Assembly: GCA_023627715.1 (NCBI GenBank)
Contig: JAMAHW010000023.1
Span: forward strand, 124,001 to 188,000
Source of the DNA: Periconia sp. R9002
Lineage: Eukaryota > Ascomycota > Dothideomycetes > Pleosporales > Periconiaceae
DNA: 64,000 nucleotides
Direction of reading: 5' to 3'
A program made the translations under genes and the position numbers. Every line of letters starts with the position of its first letter. Position 1 is the first letter of the stretch. The notes below the pieces were generated by a model that ran no database searches, had not been told where the DNA came from, and worked only from the letters and a program-made list of their open reading frames with translations. Below are positions 1 through 11,530 of the stretch, piece after piece.

Positions 1-790
1 TGAATCTGTAATGGTTAAGACCGATTGTGAGGATGACTGAGCGATCGCGTAGGCGGTGAAAATCGAGAGGTGGAATATTATGCTCCTCATGGTGGAGATG
101 GTCGTTCTTTTTGAATTTGAAAAGGCGACAAAATGGAAGATTAATGCACAGAATGTTGACTTTCAATCAGGAGAATTGAATTTAGCGGCGTTCCGAATGA
201 TTAGTAGTTGCTATTTGGCTAATCGTCGACCTGGTAGGAAAAATTCGTGGTGTCGTTAGAAATGAAGGTAGATCATGAACGCATCAATTCATGAATGGCA
301 TGGCATGAAAAATTTCCCCGTGGTGTATGCAGAGAGAGAGAATCATAACAAGATGTTGGCGCTCGTGGGAAAGGGACTCCATCCGTCGTTCAGACCAAGT
401 GGTGAATTTCCAACTTCAACAATGACGTCTGGCTGCCCCACAAGGCGCTTTCTTGTGCAAGCCAAGTGCGTTCCAGCCAGAATCTAGCGGATCTGCGCTC
501 CATCATGGGCCCCGCAACATGCAGTAAGATCAATGCGGAGATCGGCTACATATTTGCGGCTCGGTCAGGAACATTCTGCATGGGATTGTGAAACGAAGAA
601 ACATTCGAGAATAGGAACAGGGGGGCCAAATTCTAGCTTTAATTCACCAGATAATTAAAGTACAAAGGCATTGATGCAACCATTTGAGCATTTCCCGCTC
701 GATCCTTCTCGTAGTATCCTGCGCGGGACAATAATAAATCCTTAGGTGTAATAACTGACTCTCGATGCTCCACTCATGACGCGTCGAATA
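1..790. other. Left-edge intergenic sequence
   Basis: No convincing gene seen. The open frames are short, start on weak contexts and lack recognisable motifs or intron signals. The right part is the 3' flank of the minus-strand gene ending at 791. Confidence 0.6.
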
Positions 791-1485
791 CTAACCAAGC
801 GAGAACATATCCTCAAACTTGCTCTTGCCCTCGAGCTTCCTGATCTCCTGTTTCATTGCATCAATGCGATAGTTTTTGAACGCCTTCTCGATGTGTTCTT
901 TGGTGGTCGGATCTTTCGTAATGGTCCGCGAAGCCGATGCGGTGCCCGACAGGAAGCCAAGCTCACCCCCAAGAAACAAGCCTCCCAACGAGAAGAAAAA
1001 GTACGATGCAGCATCACCCCATTTCGAGGGCGCCAATTGGTCTGATAGATCCGGAACCGGCGCTGTAATAATATGAATCAGTATGCGTAGTTGTTGAAGC
1101 GTTTTGATGTGTTTGTTCACAGTCGTGCAAACATATCAAGGTGGTGAGGAGGCTTACCTGTCCGACCATCTGCAAACTTCACTTCAACAGGCTTTTCCAT
1201 GGCTCGGAAAGCATTGAAGTATGCCAATCGCATATTTCTCAACCGAAACGCGCACCACACACCCAATCCCAAGCCAAGCAGGGATCCCACTTTGGCATGA
1301 GTTGAAACTTTGCTGCCTGCGCTCTTCAAGGTATCTCGTTCACTCTGACTCAAACTGTTGGAGAGTCAGTTCGTAGTCACTTTGAAAGGGTTAGGAATGC
1401 CGTACTCGTGCTGAAGATGCTCCTCCGCCAGGTTCCGGAGCTCTACGCTTCTGCCGTTGCGAAATGCAGCTAGATTGCTGGCCAT
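791..1485 (-). CDS. Conserved two-transmembrane fungal protein, function unknown
   Basis: Three exons, complement(791..1062, 1158..1354, 1406..1485), giving about 182 residues. The start ATG at 1485 opens with MASNLAAFRNG. Intron 1 (51 nt, GTACGG...CTGAC...CAACAG) is spliced in phase 2, joining ...EEHLQH to DLSQSERDTL. Intron 2 (GTAAGC...TTACAG) is in phase 1, joining ...FADGRT to APVPDLSD. Two hydrophobic Gly-rich stretches are visible, about residues 49-66 (GSLLGLGLGVWCAF) and 110-130 (YFFFSLGGLFLGGELGF), followed by a basic/acidic tail with EKAFKNYRIDAMKQE. The regular codon structure and clean splicing indicate a real, conserved gene. I do not recognise the family. The glycine-patterned helices suit a small organellar membrane protein, but that is inference. 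Confidence 0.8.
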
Positions 1486-2233
1486 TGTGTGGTTCTTCGT
1501 GGAGTTGGTGGATTAATTGATATTCACTTTCTGCAATTGTTTTTTGAATGTTTGAAGGATAGAAAGAAAGACTTCGGAATCAGGAGATCTCAGTTTCATA
1601 TGTATTGGTGAACTTCACTTTCTCGTAATTTCGACGTCACGTCATAGCGCAAATTCCCCGCTTGCCCCAACAACATCATGAGATTGCGGGATAACTACGT
1701 CTATATGATCAATTACCTCGTCGCACAACTTGGGAGGATAAACAATGAACTGCTGAGATTTGCAGTGTTGTGCTAGTGTGGCCTTCTGGAGAGTAAATGC
1801 TAATGATCGTGGTTGTCATTAGCTATGATCACACCCGCGGGCTAACTACTTAACTAGTCCAAATTCGAAAGGAGATCCACCTCGGGAAATATCCAAAGTC
1901 GAGAAAGAAGAAAAGAAGAGGATTCTGAGAATGCTCGAAATTTCTCTATTTGCTCTTCTCTCAAACGGACGCTCGAAAAGGCATTAATACAGCGAACATC
2001 AATTGATAGCTGCATTTAGTGGAACTGAAGAGGGCATTTTTTCGGTCATAGAATCCATGTCTGACATGAGGGATGAATTGTACTGGTTTGAAATTTTTGG
2101 ATTTGAACCTGAAGTTCTACCCTGATCCATTTTCTTCAATTGGAGATCCCCCAATCCATTACTCCAGAAAGCCGAATTATCATCTCCTTGTTTGGTTCAT
2201 CTAAGAACTCCTGCCGCCAATATACCAACTAGC
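1486..2233. other. Intergenic region
   Basis: Promoter side of the minus-strand gene starting at 1485 and 3' flank of the minus-strand gene ending at 2234. No gene, tRNA or repeat recognised. Confidence 0.6.
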
Positions 2234-3214
2234 TCACTCCTCTTTGGTGGCCTCCTCCTCCTCCTTGTTCTCTCCACAATCTTTATCATCCTGAGTACCC
2301 TTGACGATAGTGACAGCTCCAACGACAGATCCAGCGGCGGTAGCTCCACCGACCACAGCGTTAACAGTAGCTAGACCGGCTCCACCGGCGCCAGCACTTT
2401 GGAGAATCGCAAATGCACTGCCTGCCACAACATTGCCAATACCCGCGTGAGCGGCAGCGGCAGCGGAACCTACCAACAATAATCGTTAGAAAAATTCCCA
2501 GTTGAATGCTGTTGACATCAAGAACACATTTTCCGTACCTGCAGCAACTCCACCACTTGTGAAGCCCGCAAGACCGAGCACAGCCGGCGTCATAGCGACG
2601 GAAACAGGTGCAGCAGCCACGCAGACAGCGATTCCAGCAGTCTCCCAAGGGTGCCTTGCGACCCAACCTGCCCAACCCTTGGCTTCTTCATTACCGCGGG
2701 CTTCTTCATTACCGCCAGCTCCTCCAGTGCCCCCAGCTCCTTCATCGTCTCCGGCTCCTCCAGATCGTCCAGCTCGCCGAACATATTTGCCCATCTCTTG
2801 CCCCATATCATCAAGACGCTGAAGGACTCCGGGCGCCGCCTCGCTCACTTGCTTGCTGATCTCTTCGCCGAAGTTGTGGAGATGTTTCCAGGCCTCACCA
2901 GCAGCTGGATTGATGTGTTTACCAGCTTCTTGACCGAAAACGATAGCGTTCTTGATATGATCTTCTGCAGCCGAAACGAAACGCATTCCCACTGCTTCGC
3001 CCATGATATCAGTCCAGCTTTCGCTAGGGGCAGGGCCAATCTGTTTGCCCACGCCTTGTCCGACTCCCTCCATAGCTTGCAAGACTGGTCCGAAGAACGC
3101 CATGGTAACCAGAATAACGCCGTGTACGCCAATAAGCCAGAGGAGGAAAATATTTTCGAGGATAATCAAGACAGCGAGTGGTGTGTCTTGCATGTAGTTA
3201 AGGCGACAGAGCAA
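2234..3214 (-). CDS. Interferon-induced 6-16 (IFI6/IFI27/ISG12) family membrane protein
   Basis: Two exons, complement(2234..2469, 2539..3214), 303 residues. The intron runs GTACGG...GGTAG and is removed in phase 1, restoring FTSGGVAAG-SAAAAAHAG. The C-terminal third (about residues 205-285) has the Gly/Ala-rich signature of the Ifi-6-16 family (PF06140): AVLGLAGFTSGGVAAGS, then GNVVAGSAFAILQSAGAGGAG. The tail is acidic (ENKEEEEATKEE). The N-terminus has a hydrophobic segment (AVLIILENIFLLWLIGVHGVILV) and the middle is predicted helical, followed by a Gly/Glu linker of short GNEEARGNEEAK-like repeats. Animal members are about 80-130 residues and sit in mitochondrial or ER membranes. This protein is longer, with an added N-terminal region. 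Family call is good; cellular role is unknown. Confidence 0.8.
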
Positions 3215-3863
3215 AAGGCGGTTTAGCCTAGCCCGATGTGGCGAATGTTGGGTAACATGGAGCGCTTGGCTTAGTAGTTAGCCTAACTCTCGTAAATCAG
3301 TATCAATCCACATATACTCCTGATAAATATTGTAGTTTTGCTCTACTTCTATACACTGCACATATCTACCACGGGGTATTCATCAAGTATGATTACGAAT
3401 CTGCAGTTGTAGTAAATGTTACTGCTCGGATCTCTTACTGTCAATCACAAAATGTGGGCAAAACTAGGCACAGAAGATTTAACCAATAAGCGACCGTTCA
3501 GTTCGAGAAAGAGGTACACAAGTAACTACATAATCTATTTCCCTCTGTGTATGCATCAAAAGAGTGTTGCAGGGCAGCTATCAGGTTAAGTATCGAGTAT
3601 AAAGAATACTTTGGTAATATGTACGAAGGTGGCAATATCAGTATAAGTAACTCAACAGTTGGCACATGTTCAAGTGTCTAGAGAGCTGGAAGAATCACTT
3701 TATAGGCCAATCATTGTCCATCGCGGCCCCCTAAAGCAACCATACACAGCCTCGCACTGCCACGCCGAATGACCAATCGCTAAAAGTCCAGGAAAGAGGA
3801 TAAATAAGCGCAGCCTTGTCAAAAGCACCCTTCCTGTGCCTCCTCCATGAGCCATACCTCAAC
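3215..3863. other. Intergenic region upstream of the NACHT gene
   Basis: No gene seen. It separates two divergent genes. A TATA-like GATAAATAA lies at about 3798-3806, some 57 bases upstream of the ATG at 3864. Confidence 0.55.
3798..3806 (+). promoter_or_regulatory. TATA-like element of the NACHT gene
   Basis: GATAAATAA sits about 57 bases before the chosen start codon. Position and composition fit a core promoter, but no transcript start is known. Confidence 0.35.
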
Positions 3864-6800
3864 ATGGAGGCCCTTGCCGCTGTCGGGCTTGCTTCAAACA
3901 TCGTCCAGTTCATCAGTTTTGCTCGGGAGCTTGTTTCCACCAGTAGGCAAATCTCGCGGAGCGCCGATGGGCAGCTTGTGGAGACGCTGGAGATCGAGGC
4001 CATAGCAAGAAATTTGCAGCATTTGAGCGACCAACTTAGGGTTGCGCCCACGAAAAAGAATGGGGGGTGGGTGGGAAGCTACACGCCTTCGAAAGAAGAA
4101 GAGTCTTTAGAGCAATTATGTGAAGGTTGTCGGTTCGTAGCTGGTCTGATGATTAAGAAGATCAAAAGCCTTAGAGTCGATACCAATGTTCCCGGTGAAG
4201 CTGGAAGGAAATGGGCTAGCTTTCAACAGGCGCTGAAGACTTCACTGGCCAAGGAGAACATGGAAGACCTTCAGACTAGGTTGGATCGCTACCAGACAAC
4301 TATAAACACCACACTCCTGGCCTCCCTTAGGTACATAGAATCATGTTCGTCCTTTGCGAAAGTATATCAGGCTTACATGAAACAGGTCACAGATCAATAT
4401 TGCGGAGAAAAACCGGGCAGCACGCGACGCCACCATGAGCCATCATTTACTAGGTTTCATCGACGACACGAAGGCATGGCAAGCAAATTTAATCGACACA
4501 CTGCATCGCAACAATTGGCAACCAGACAAAACGCAAGATATTGAACTTTTTTCAATGCAGCTCGTGGATGGCGCTCAAATTGATAAAGAAAATTTGATCC
4601 AACAACGTATTCATTCCTTGCTGCAATTTGAAGAGATAGCAGACCGTCATGAGACCATAGCAGAGGCACATAGGCGTACTTTCGAATGGGTGTTTCACAA
4701 AGGGCGACCACAAATCTATGATCAAAGTGATCCACTTGATCAAAACATACCTGAATTGACACCCCGGTGGGACAATTTTCTTGAATGGCTGCAAGGAGAG
4801 GGTAACATATACTGGATCACAGGAAAGCCTGGTAGTGGCAAGAGTACGCTCATGAAATTCTTGTTCAACGAACAACGAACAACTGCATCGGCTATTCAAT
4901 GGAGCGGAAACACCGAGTTAGTGGAAGCCGGTTTCTTCTTCTGGAACTCTGGAACTGCAATGCAAATGTCGCGCATGGGCCTGCTTCAAACCTTACTCTT
5001 CCAATGCCTTAAACGAAACTATCATCTGGTACCTTTGCTCTTTCCTACCCGTTGGTCTGGCTATACTCTATTTGGCGGTAATATGAGACCTTGGACATGG
5101 ATAGAGCTGACATCTGCGTTGAAAATGCTCATTTCAATGAAACAGTTCAATTTCATTTTCTTCATTGATGGGCTCGACGAATTTGACGGTGATCATCAAG
5201 ATCTGGTGTCATTAGTAAGAGAGTTGGCAGAAATTGCACCGGCGAATATCAAAATTTGTGTAGCTAGCCGACCCTGGCTGGTGTTCGAAGAATCTTTTCA
5301 AGGGGTGCCTTGGTTAAGAATGGAGGATTTGACGAGGTCGGATATAAAGCTATACATCGATGAGAATATGCGCAAAAGCCCGAGGTGGAACGAACTACAT
5401 CAGTTCATGCCAAAAGAAGCGAGAAAGATGATAGCAGAGATTGCAGATAGAGCAGTCGGTGTCTTTCTTTGGGTAACTCTAGTCGGGGCATCTTTGCTTT
5501 CGGGCCTGAGAGACGGGGATCACATCGAAGATCTCTGGAAACGCATTAACGAGTTGCCCTCCACTCTCGAAGAGCTTTTTCAAAAGATTTTGAGTGATCT
5601 TAACCCGAGGTACTTCACGCAGGCCTGTGAGATGTTCCAACTTGCATTCACTGCTTTCACACCTACAACGCTTTTGGACATGTCGTTGGCGCTAGATGGC
5701 CCTGTATCTGCTATCAATGCACCCATTGGGCAGATGAGTGAGAGAGAGCTCAAGTACAGAGGAGAAACAATGCGACGCCAGGTAATCAGCCGTTCAAAAG
5801 GGCTCCTTGAAGTTTCCGCCGGATCATCCCTAGGTGCACGTGCGAAAGTTGAATATCTACATCGGACAGTGAGGGATTTCTTCAAGAGCTCACAATCCCG
5901 GGAGTACATACGATCTGGAGCCCCTAATTTCGATCCACATCTAATGCTTTCCGCTTCTTTCTTACGGCAAGTTAAGATGGTCAAAGTACGCGACCAAGAT
6001 AAGATCTGGGATGACTTCTGGTCAAAATTTATGTCTTCCCTGGAGCATATTCGCAGAAGAGATGAATCAGATGGAGTGGATGCACAACCGTCGATCCAGA
6101 TTCTTGACGCTCTAAGCGAGGCGGGAGACGCTTTCTGGTACCAAAATTCATTGCACCCTGGATATCAAACCTTGATGGAGGAGAATATGCGCATGGATCC
6201 TCAACGTTGGGCAGAACTTTTGCGTCAAGCCTGTTTGGACTCTGCTTCTCAACCAGAACCTAGAAATAACCAAGTTAAAGAGTTGACCGTGGTCCACAGA
6301 CGTAAACAAACGCCCCACTGGACGAATACATTATACCTGGCTGATATACTTTTCGTACATCGACTGTATAGACTGCGAAACGAGACTGAAGGTTTATATC
6401 TCTCTTGCTTTTTCGACTTCGCCTTTATACTCCGCTTCAACTCATATGTTTGCGCCAGAATGTCACCAGAACATGCTCGCAAATCTTCCATTGGCGCAAG
6501 TTCACCCCTTGAGCAAGTAGTCATACCGCCTCCTCATTTTCCGGTAGCGCACCGCCAAATTGAGCAAGTAGTTATACCGACTCCCCATTTTCCCGCAGCG
6601 CACCGCCTACTTGAGCTTGGTGCAGACCCTAACGTGAAGATCCGCTATTTCAGTGAGAGTGTATGGCAGTATGTCCTTCGACGCGCTCGGCTAGAATACC
6701 AGCATGATGACAAGGAGATTGTTAATCTTGCTATAGCGTTTGCGAGGCATGGTGCAGATCCGGGGCTGATTTTAATTGAGGATTTTGATACGGTTTTCTC

Positions 6801-6975
6801 GGAGATGGGAAAGGAAGAACATAATGCTCTATTTGGGAAAGTCTCCGCTGCGCATAGAGCTCGTAAAAGCAACCCTGGGCGCTCCAATTCCCGCATCAAC
6901 GCCATTAAACGCAAATTCCGCATGTCTTCGCTGTTCAAGAAGAAAGATCGAGAGACAGGTGGTAAGAGGACATGA
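3864..6975 (+). CDS. NACHT-domain STAND protein (fungal NLR-like)
   Basis: Two exons, 3864..4330 and 4386..6975, about 1018 residues. The 55-nt intron (GTACAT...CTTACATG...AACAG) is spliced in phase 2, joining ...TTLLASLR to SQINIAEKNRAARDAT. The start at 3864 gives MEALAAVGLASNIVQFISFA, typical of the fungal N-terminal domain of STAND proteins (PF17111 type). The NACHT NTPase follows: P-loop GKPGSGKST near residue 301, Walker B FFIDGLDEFD near residue 414, then ICVASRPW and a winged-helix-like region ending LEYLHRTVRDFF. The C-terminus has degenerate ankyrin-like pieces (HRLLELGADPN, FARHGADPGL) and an in-frame 17-residue tandem duplication (nt 6511-6612). Such proteins are candidate nonself or heterokaryon-incompatibility sensors; the signal sensed here is unknown. 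Confidence 0.9.
6511..6612 (+). repeat. 51-bp tandem duplication inside the NACHT gene
   Basis: Two adjacent 51-nt copies (6511-6561 and 6562-6612) encode EQVVIPPPHFPVAHRQI and EQVVIPTPHFPAAHRLL. The copies differ at a handful of positions and keep the frame, so the duplication is not recent but is tolerated. Confidence 0.9.
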
Positions 6976-7843
6976 ATATTGATGCAGTCCGTCTGCGTTC
7001 CAGAAGAAACGCTCGCGGAATTTCGTCCTCCAAATTAGGAAGCGGCTGAACAGGTTGTGTTTGGTGCTGGCGTTTTCTTGAGTTCTTTACAACTGCAATG
7101 CCATGTCCTGTTGTGACATACTAGCATCGCCGATTTCAGCTCATGAACAGTTCCCGACATAGAAGCTCAAAACAATCGAAGCACCATCCAACATTTGTCA
7201 AACCTAGGATTGATAGAGAGGACTTCTAACTATCCAAGATTTTGCATTTCAATCCAAATCCACAAAGATACTGGACCGATTCGAAAACTCTCCTCAGGCT
7301 TCCCACTTCATGCAGCCATGGCCTGAGACATCGCACTCAATACCACAAAACTCACAAAATCAACGAGAGCGACCCAAGAGACGACAACATAATTCATGTA
7401 TCAATTTGGATCTACCAAATTCTTCGCTCTACCCGGAGCCGGGATTGGTATGATCAGTCTGACATTAGTGTTGATGCACGTGGAATGAGTGCGGTATTTT
7501 CAACTCCGGCCTGCGCAATCATGATGTTATGAGGATGAAGATTTTGCGTTCCTCCATACAACATCCACCGCACAAAAGTGGCATGATAAGTCTACTGTGG
7601 CGGCGGGGAGCAAAGCGATGAGAACGTGGTGAAGAAGGTGGGTATACTTCAGGTCCCTTTCGATAGAAAGCAAGATTTGAAACCGAAAGAATATCATGTT
7701 GATAACAACAAGTAATCCAGGACAATAAGTAGAGGTCGACTTTATACCTGACATCTATACGAACAATAGAAATCAATACTGTCACTAGACTCTTGTGCAC
7801 CAATAAAAACACCACAAATTACCACCACCCCTCCATCACCCTT
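6976..7843. other. Intergenic region between convergent genes
   Basis: Lies between the 3' ends of the NACHT gene (+) and the AA9 gene (-). The open frames here have no coding character that I can support. Confidence 0.6.
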
Positions 7844-9247
7844 TCACCACCTCTTCGTCGCGGGTGCGGGCGTCTGATACGTCGTCGACCATTTCGCCGA
7901 ATATGTCGAAGTCCCCACAATTGTAATGCTTTTTCTATCCGAGAATGTCGCGGACGTAATAACCGAGTTTTTGATCCACGTAGACCATGCCGACGCAGTC
8001 GTAGTGTCCGTTACAGGCTGGAGGGATACAGCTGTTGTTTCAGCCCAGGCGCCGGACCACACTGTTGGCCCTGGTATTTCGTAGGTCGTAGTGCAGGGCC
8101 CGGTTGATCGAGTTTTGGTTTCCGTGGAACAATAGATCTGCGTTCGTGGGATCAGTGAGTGGTTTTGGTACGAAAAGTCGACGGAGCGTTATTAATGGGC
8201 ATGAGAGAATGAAGACGTACGTCGTAGACAATACCTGGGTCACTATAGTCATAGGCTCCAGGAAACGATACACCTGTTTGAGAAAGTCAGATGCAATATC
8301 TAGAGACTCGTTCTTTGCTCTGATGGAAACATACCTTCGGGTAGTTCGACTGCTCCATCACCAGTAACTTCAATCTGAACACAATCGGGGTAGAACTGTG
8401 CGCCCCGGCGAGGATTTATTGCGTAGGAAGCGTCACCCTCGTGCAGACCGATCATTTCGGCGCGGATGAGGTAGCTGGACTGTATTAATATCGAGGAGCA
8501 TGAATAATAGTAGCTTGTGCAACTTACAAACCAGCTTTGAGATCTTTGGGAACGCGAAAATTCATATGCCCAAAGTTTTTCGCAATGTTTGAGGTCGTGG
8601 ACCACTTCCCAGGCTGTGGGTAAGGAAGACTTTCATAGAGACCTTCATGCCAGAGCTTCACAAAGCTATTCTCCGTCGGTGGGTCGGGCGAAATGTAAAT
8701 AAGCGAAGGGCCTACAGTTGGCATAAGAATTCATTAAGATTAGTAGTGGTAGAGTGGCCGTACCATGATGAGAAGAAGCAATAGGTTCATCAGTATCATT
8801 CCTGTAGTCGTGATGCCAATCAAGCGTCAAATTGTCACCTGGCTGAACCTTGATGGTGTCAGGAGCTTGAATGTCTCCCAAGACGTTGCAACGGAGATCG
8901 ATAGATTGGAGGTCCTTCACGGGTGAGTTGGCGTAGCCTCCTGCATTGGGAGCAGCATTGTCTAAATTTAGGATTTCAGCAAAGAAAAATGGATTCAGTG
9001 ATCTCTGAAAGTCTCAGAGCGCCCCACACCCGTTCCGAACTGTTGTCTGTACGCCGAATGTACGTACACGCTGGGGTGCGAATGCCGCGGAACGTCCCTT
9101 GGTCTACTCCATTGACGAAAACTCCCTGTGTAAGATGAGAATATTGCACAGAATACACATGTAACATAAACTTACCCAGATGTAGGTGTGCGCATTCACC
9201 GACAATCCCGAAAGCAGCAATAGTCCAAGAACCGAAGAGGAGAACAT
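7844..9247 (-). CDS. AA9 lytic polysaccharide monooxygenase (former GH61), secreted
   Basis: Copper-dependent oxidative cleavage of cellulose or related glucans outside the cell. Seven exons: complement(7844..8137, 8221..8273, 8335..8474, 8528..8711, 8764..8961, 9068..9125, 9176..9247), 332 residues, all phases consistent. The signal peptide (MFSSSVLGLLLLSGLSVNA) is cut so that mature His1 of HTYIW binds copper. Family landmarks in order: GVDQGTFRGIRTPAY, GYANSPVKDL, DLRCN, the second copper-ligand region SSHHGPSLIY, KAGFYLIRAEMIGLH, GAQFYPDCVQIEVTG (Gln, axial Tyr and Cys), and GVSFPGAYDYSDPGIVYDIY. After the catalytic domain comes YEIPGPTVW and a Ser/Thr-rich tail with no cellulose-binding module. 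A TATA-like AATTATAA lies about 50-60 bases upstream of the ATG. Confidence 0.95.
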
Positions 9248-9601
9248 GTTAATTTCAAGAATACACAACAATTCATCACGAGCATGAAGGTAAGAGTTTA
9301 TAATTATAACGGATATCGAAATTTCATATAAGCATGGTGAGTCTCTGACAAGCTGATAACGTGATTGTGGCGCAATATAAATAATCTATGTCTATATCAA
9401 TTGATATTGTACCGAGATCTGCAAATATGGTCCGACATACGAACCGTCAATCGCACACAATCGAAGCGGAAATACGGAAAGGGTACCGATGAATTTTTTA
9501 TCTATATTATGATAATGTCCGTGGCAATGGCGGAGTGCTCAATGTCCTCCGCACTTCAATTTATCGGGTGCGCCAGCTGCGATCGCTTTTCGTGTACAAC
9601 C

Positions 9602-10204
9602 TCAGAAGTAATGGGCAATAGGGAACCAGAAATGCGCATTCCACTCATAGCCATTTAGATCTGGACCATCCAAACACTCCAAAGTCCATCCTGATACTAC
9701 ACCGCACTTGCGCAGTTCGCTAAGTAGATGATCCTGGCCATGGTCATGGCCTGCGCAAAGGGCCCATGCATAAAAACCTCATCCGGAGCACCCTTGCACC
9801 AGACGTTACAAGCAGCTGATTTGTCTGGAATAGGGTCGGGGCATCGATGACGGCCAGCTATCCAGTATTTAGCTCTTTGCTGGTCGCCCTCCGTAAAATC
9901 ACTCTTCCTCCGTACTTGAAAGTCTGGTCTATGTCACACTCGTTCATGAGCTTTCGGAGGTATCCGTTGCAATGATTCCCAATTTGATCGACCGGTAGGG
10001 GAAGCCGGGGTTGTATTCTGCGTGTATCCCTATGTGGTCCGATGTGCGTTCGTCCTCGCCATACTCGTTGACCACTTGGTCGCAGAACTCGGTGGTCTTT
10101 CTGTCTATTTGTTCCCAGTGGACATAATTGGGCTGCACACCTGTGTAGCAGTCCATTTTCTCCCCTTCCTTGGGTGGCTCTGGTTTCCATTCGCCTTCTT
10201 TAAT
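9602..10204 (-). pseudogene. Frameshifted relic of an unrecognised Cys-containing protein
   Basis: Coding character runs continuously on the minus strand but passes through all three frames. In order: an entry at an acceptor-like TAG near 10205, then CYTGVQPNYVHWEQIDRKTT and IGIHAEYNPGFPYRSIKLGI; a shift near 9970 to GYLRKLMNECDIDQTFKYGG; a shift near 9870 to KYWIAGRHRCPDP and ACNVWCKGAPDEVFMHGPF; a shift near 9755 to LLSELRKCGVVSGWTLECL and YEWNAHFWFPIAHYF before a TGA at 9602-9604. Each step moves the frame in the same sense, as single-base losses would. No intron fits because no residues are missing at the joins. No 5' exon with a signal peptide is visible. Family not recognised; evenly spaced Cys and Trp suggest a secreted ancestor. 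Sequence error is the alternative. Confidence 0.6.
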
Positions 10205-10677
10205 CTACGTTGCGTAGGGGTTAGTCTTCTTTTTGATTACTTCCGCTGTTTCCTATACATCAACTGATATCAAATGTTTTTGTTGCACATGTGTTGATTA
10301 CATATGTGAACAGCAGGTTGCTGTAAAGCGTTGCTCCTAGATACAATGAAGACCGATGCACTGCGTCATATATATCTTTCATACGGACATTCCTCGTGTT
10401 GTCATAATATTTCGTATTGAGTCGCAGTGTCGAAAAGTACCTACATACATCATTGACGCATTTTTTTGGTAAATGACGATGACATAATAAGAACGGGCAG
10501 GGACACTATCGATAGGCGCACGAGCCACCGCGCCATCGTGGAAGCGCGACCGCGTCGACTGTGCTTTCTCCCACCACCACCCAACTTCGTTCACACTTTA
10601 TCACCGACGCCACCTGCTTAGCAACTCCTACCAAACCTGATCGCCATCAACCTCCACTACAACTATCATTTGCAACA
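10205..10677. other. Intergenic region / 5' flank
   Basis: Contains the promoter and pyrimidine-rich leader of the plus-strand gene at 10678. The in-frame codon at 10561 is GTG, not ATG, so it was not used as start. Confidence 0.55.
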
Positions 10678-11387
10678 ATGTTAGCGGCACACCCGTTTCC
10701 TTCACACCTTGCTTTCACGCCATCCCGGCCATCGCCACTATCCGAGCGTTCCTCAAATGTAGCGTCAAAACCCTTTACATTCAGTATGCCGGATGAAAAG
10801 AAATTCACGGCCCAGCCGCGCACATTTAAACCGAACCCATTGGTCCAGACGCGCGATGCAGCGACCCAGAAACGTCGTGACTTATTCTTTAGACGTGTGC
10901 GAAAGAATAGGGAGGATAAGAAATGGGATGCGCGGGGTGAACAGGTGCGTCATTTCTTTAGAACCCTCTCATTAAATAACCCTTACTCACACAGTCTTAG
11001 ATACAAGGCATGGATTACATCTCCGAGCGAAAGCGATGGGAAGCCGAGCAAGCCCGACGGGCACAGAATTTTGAAGAGGAGATTGAGGATGAGGAAGACT
11101 TGATGGATACTGCGTCATCACATCTATCGAGTAGCGCGCCACAGCCTGAGCAGATTATTGAGGAGGCGGAGTGTCTACGCGAGCAAGAAGAGTGGGAACT
11201 GCAACAATTGATTGCTTCTATGGAGGAAAACGACGCGGACAATGTATCACAACATTTCGGCAGCGACGAGGAAGACTACGATGCAATCTTCTCGGAGGTG
11301 CTTTCGTCAGCGGAAGTTCAGCAATCACAGCCAAATTCTGGACCAGCACCGTATCCGGCCGACACTGATGAGATGGACATGACTTGA
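10678..11387 (+). CDS. Conserved fungal protein with basic middle and acidic C-terminus
   Basis: Two exons, 10678..10944 and 11001..11387, 217 residues. The start ATG at 10678 follows CAACA, a good fungal context. The intron (GTGCGT...CTTAG) is in phase 0 and joins DARGEQ to IQGMDYISER. The first part is low complexity (Ser/Pro). A highly charged core follows: TRDAATQKRRDLFFRRVRKN, then ERKRWEAEQARRAQ. The C-terminus is acidic with DEEDYDAIFSEVLSS. There is no membrane segment or signal peptide. I do not recognise the family. The charge pattern fits a nuclear or RNP-associated protein, which is inference. It is convergent with pex19, 143 bases away. Confidence 0.8.
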
Positions 11388-11530
11388 GAGGGCGGTACTC
11401 GGATTGGGATGATATGGCGCAAGGATCACGTATGCTCTAAGGAGCAGTACATTTTGTTGGCAGGAAATATTGTAATAGCGATATTTGCGCTTGTTAAATT
11501 GTGGGTATCTGAAGATCGGAACGCCCCAAG

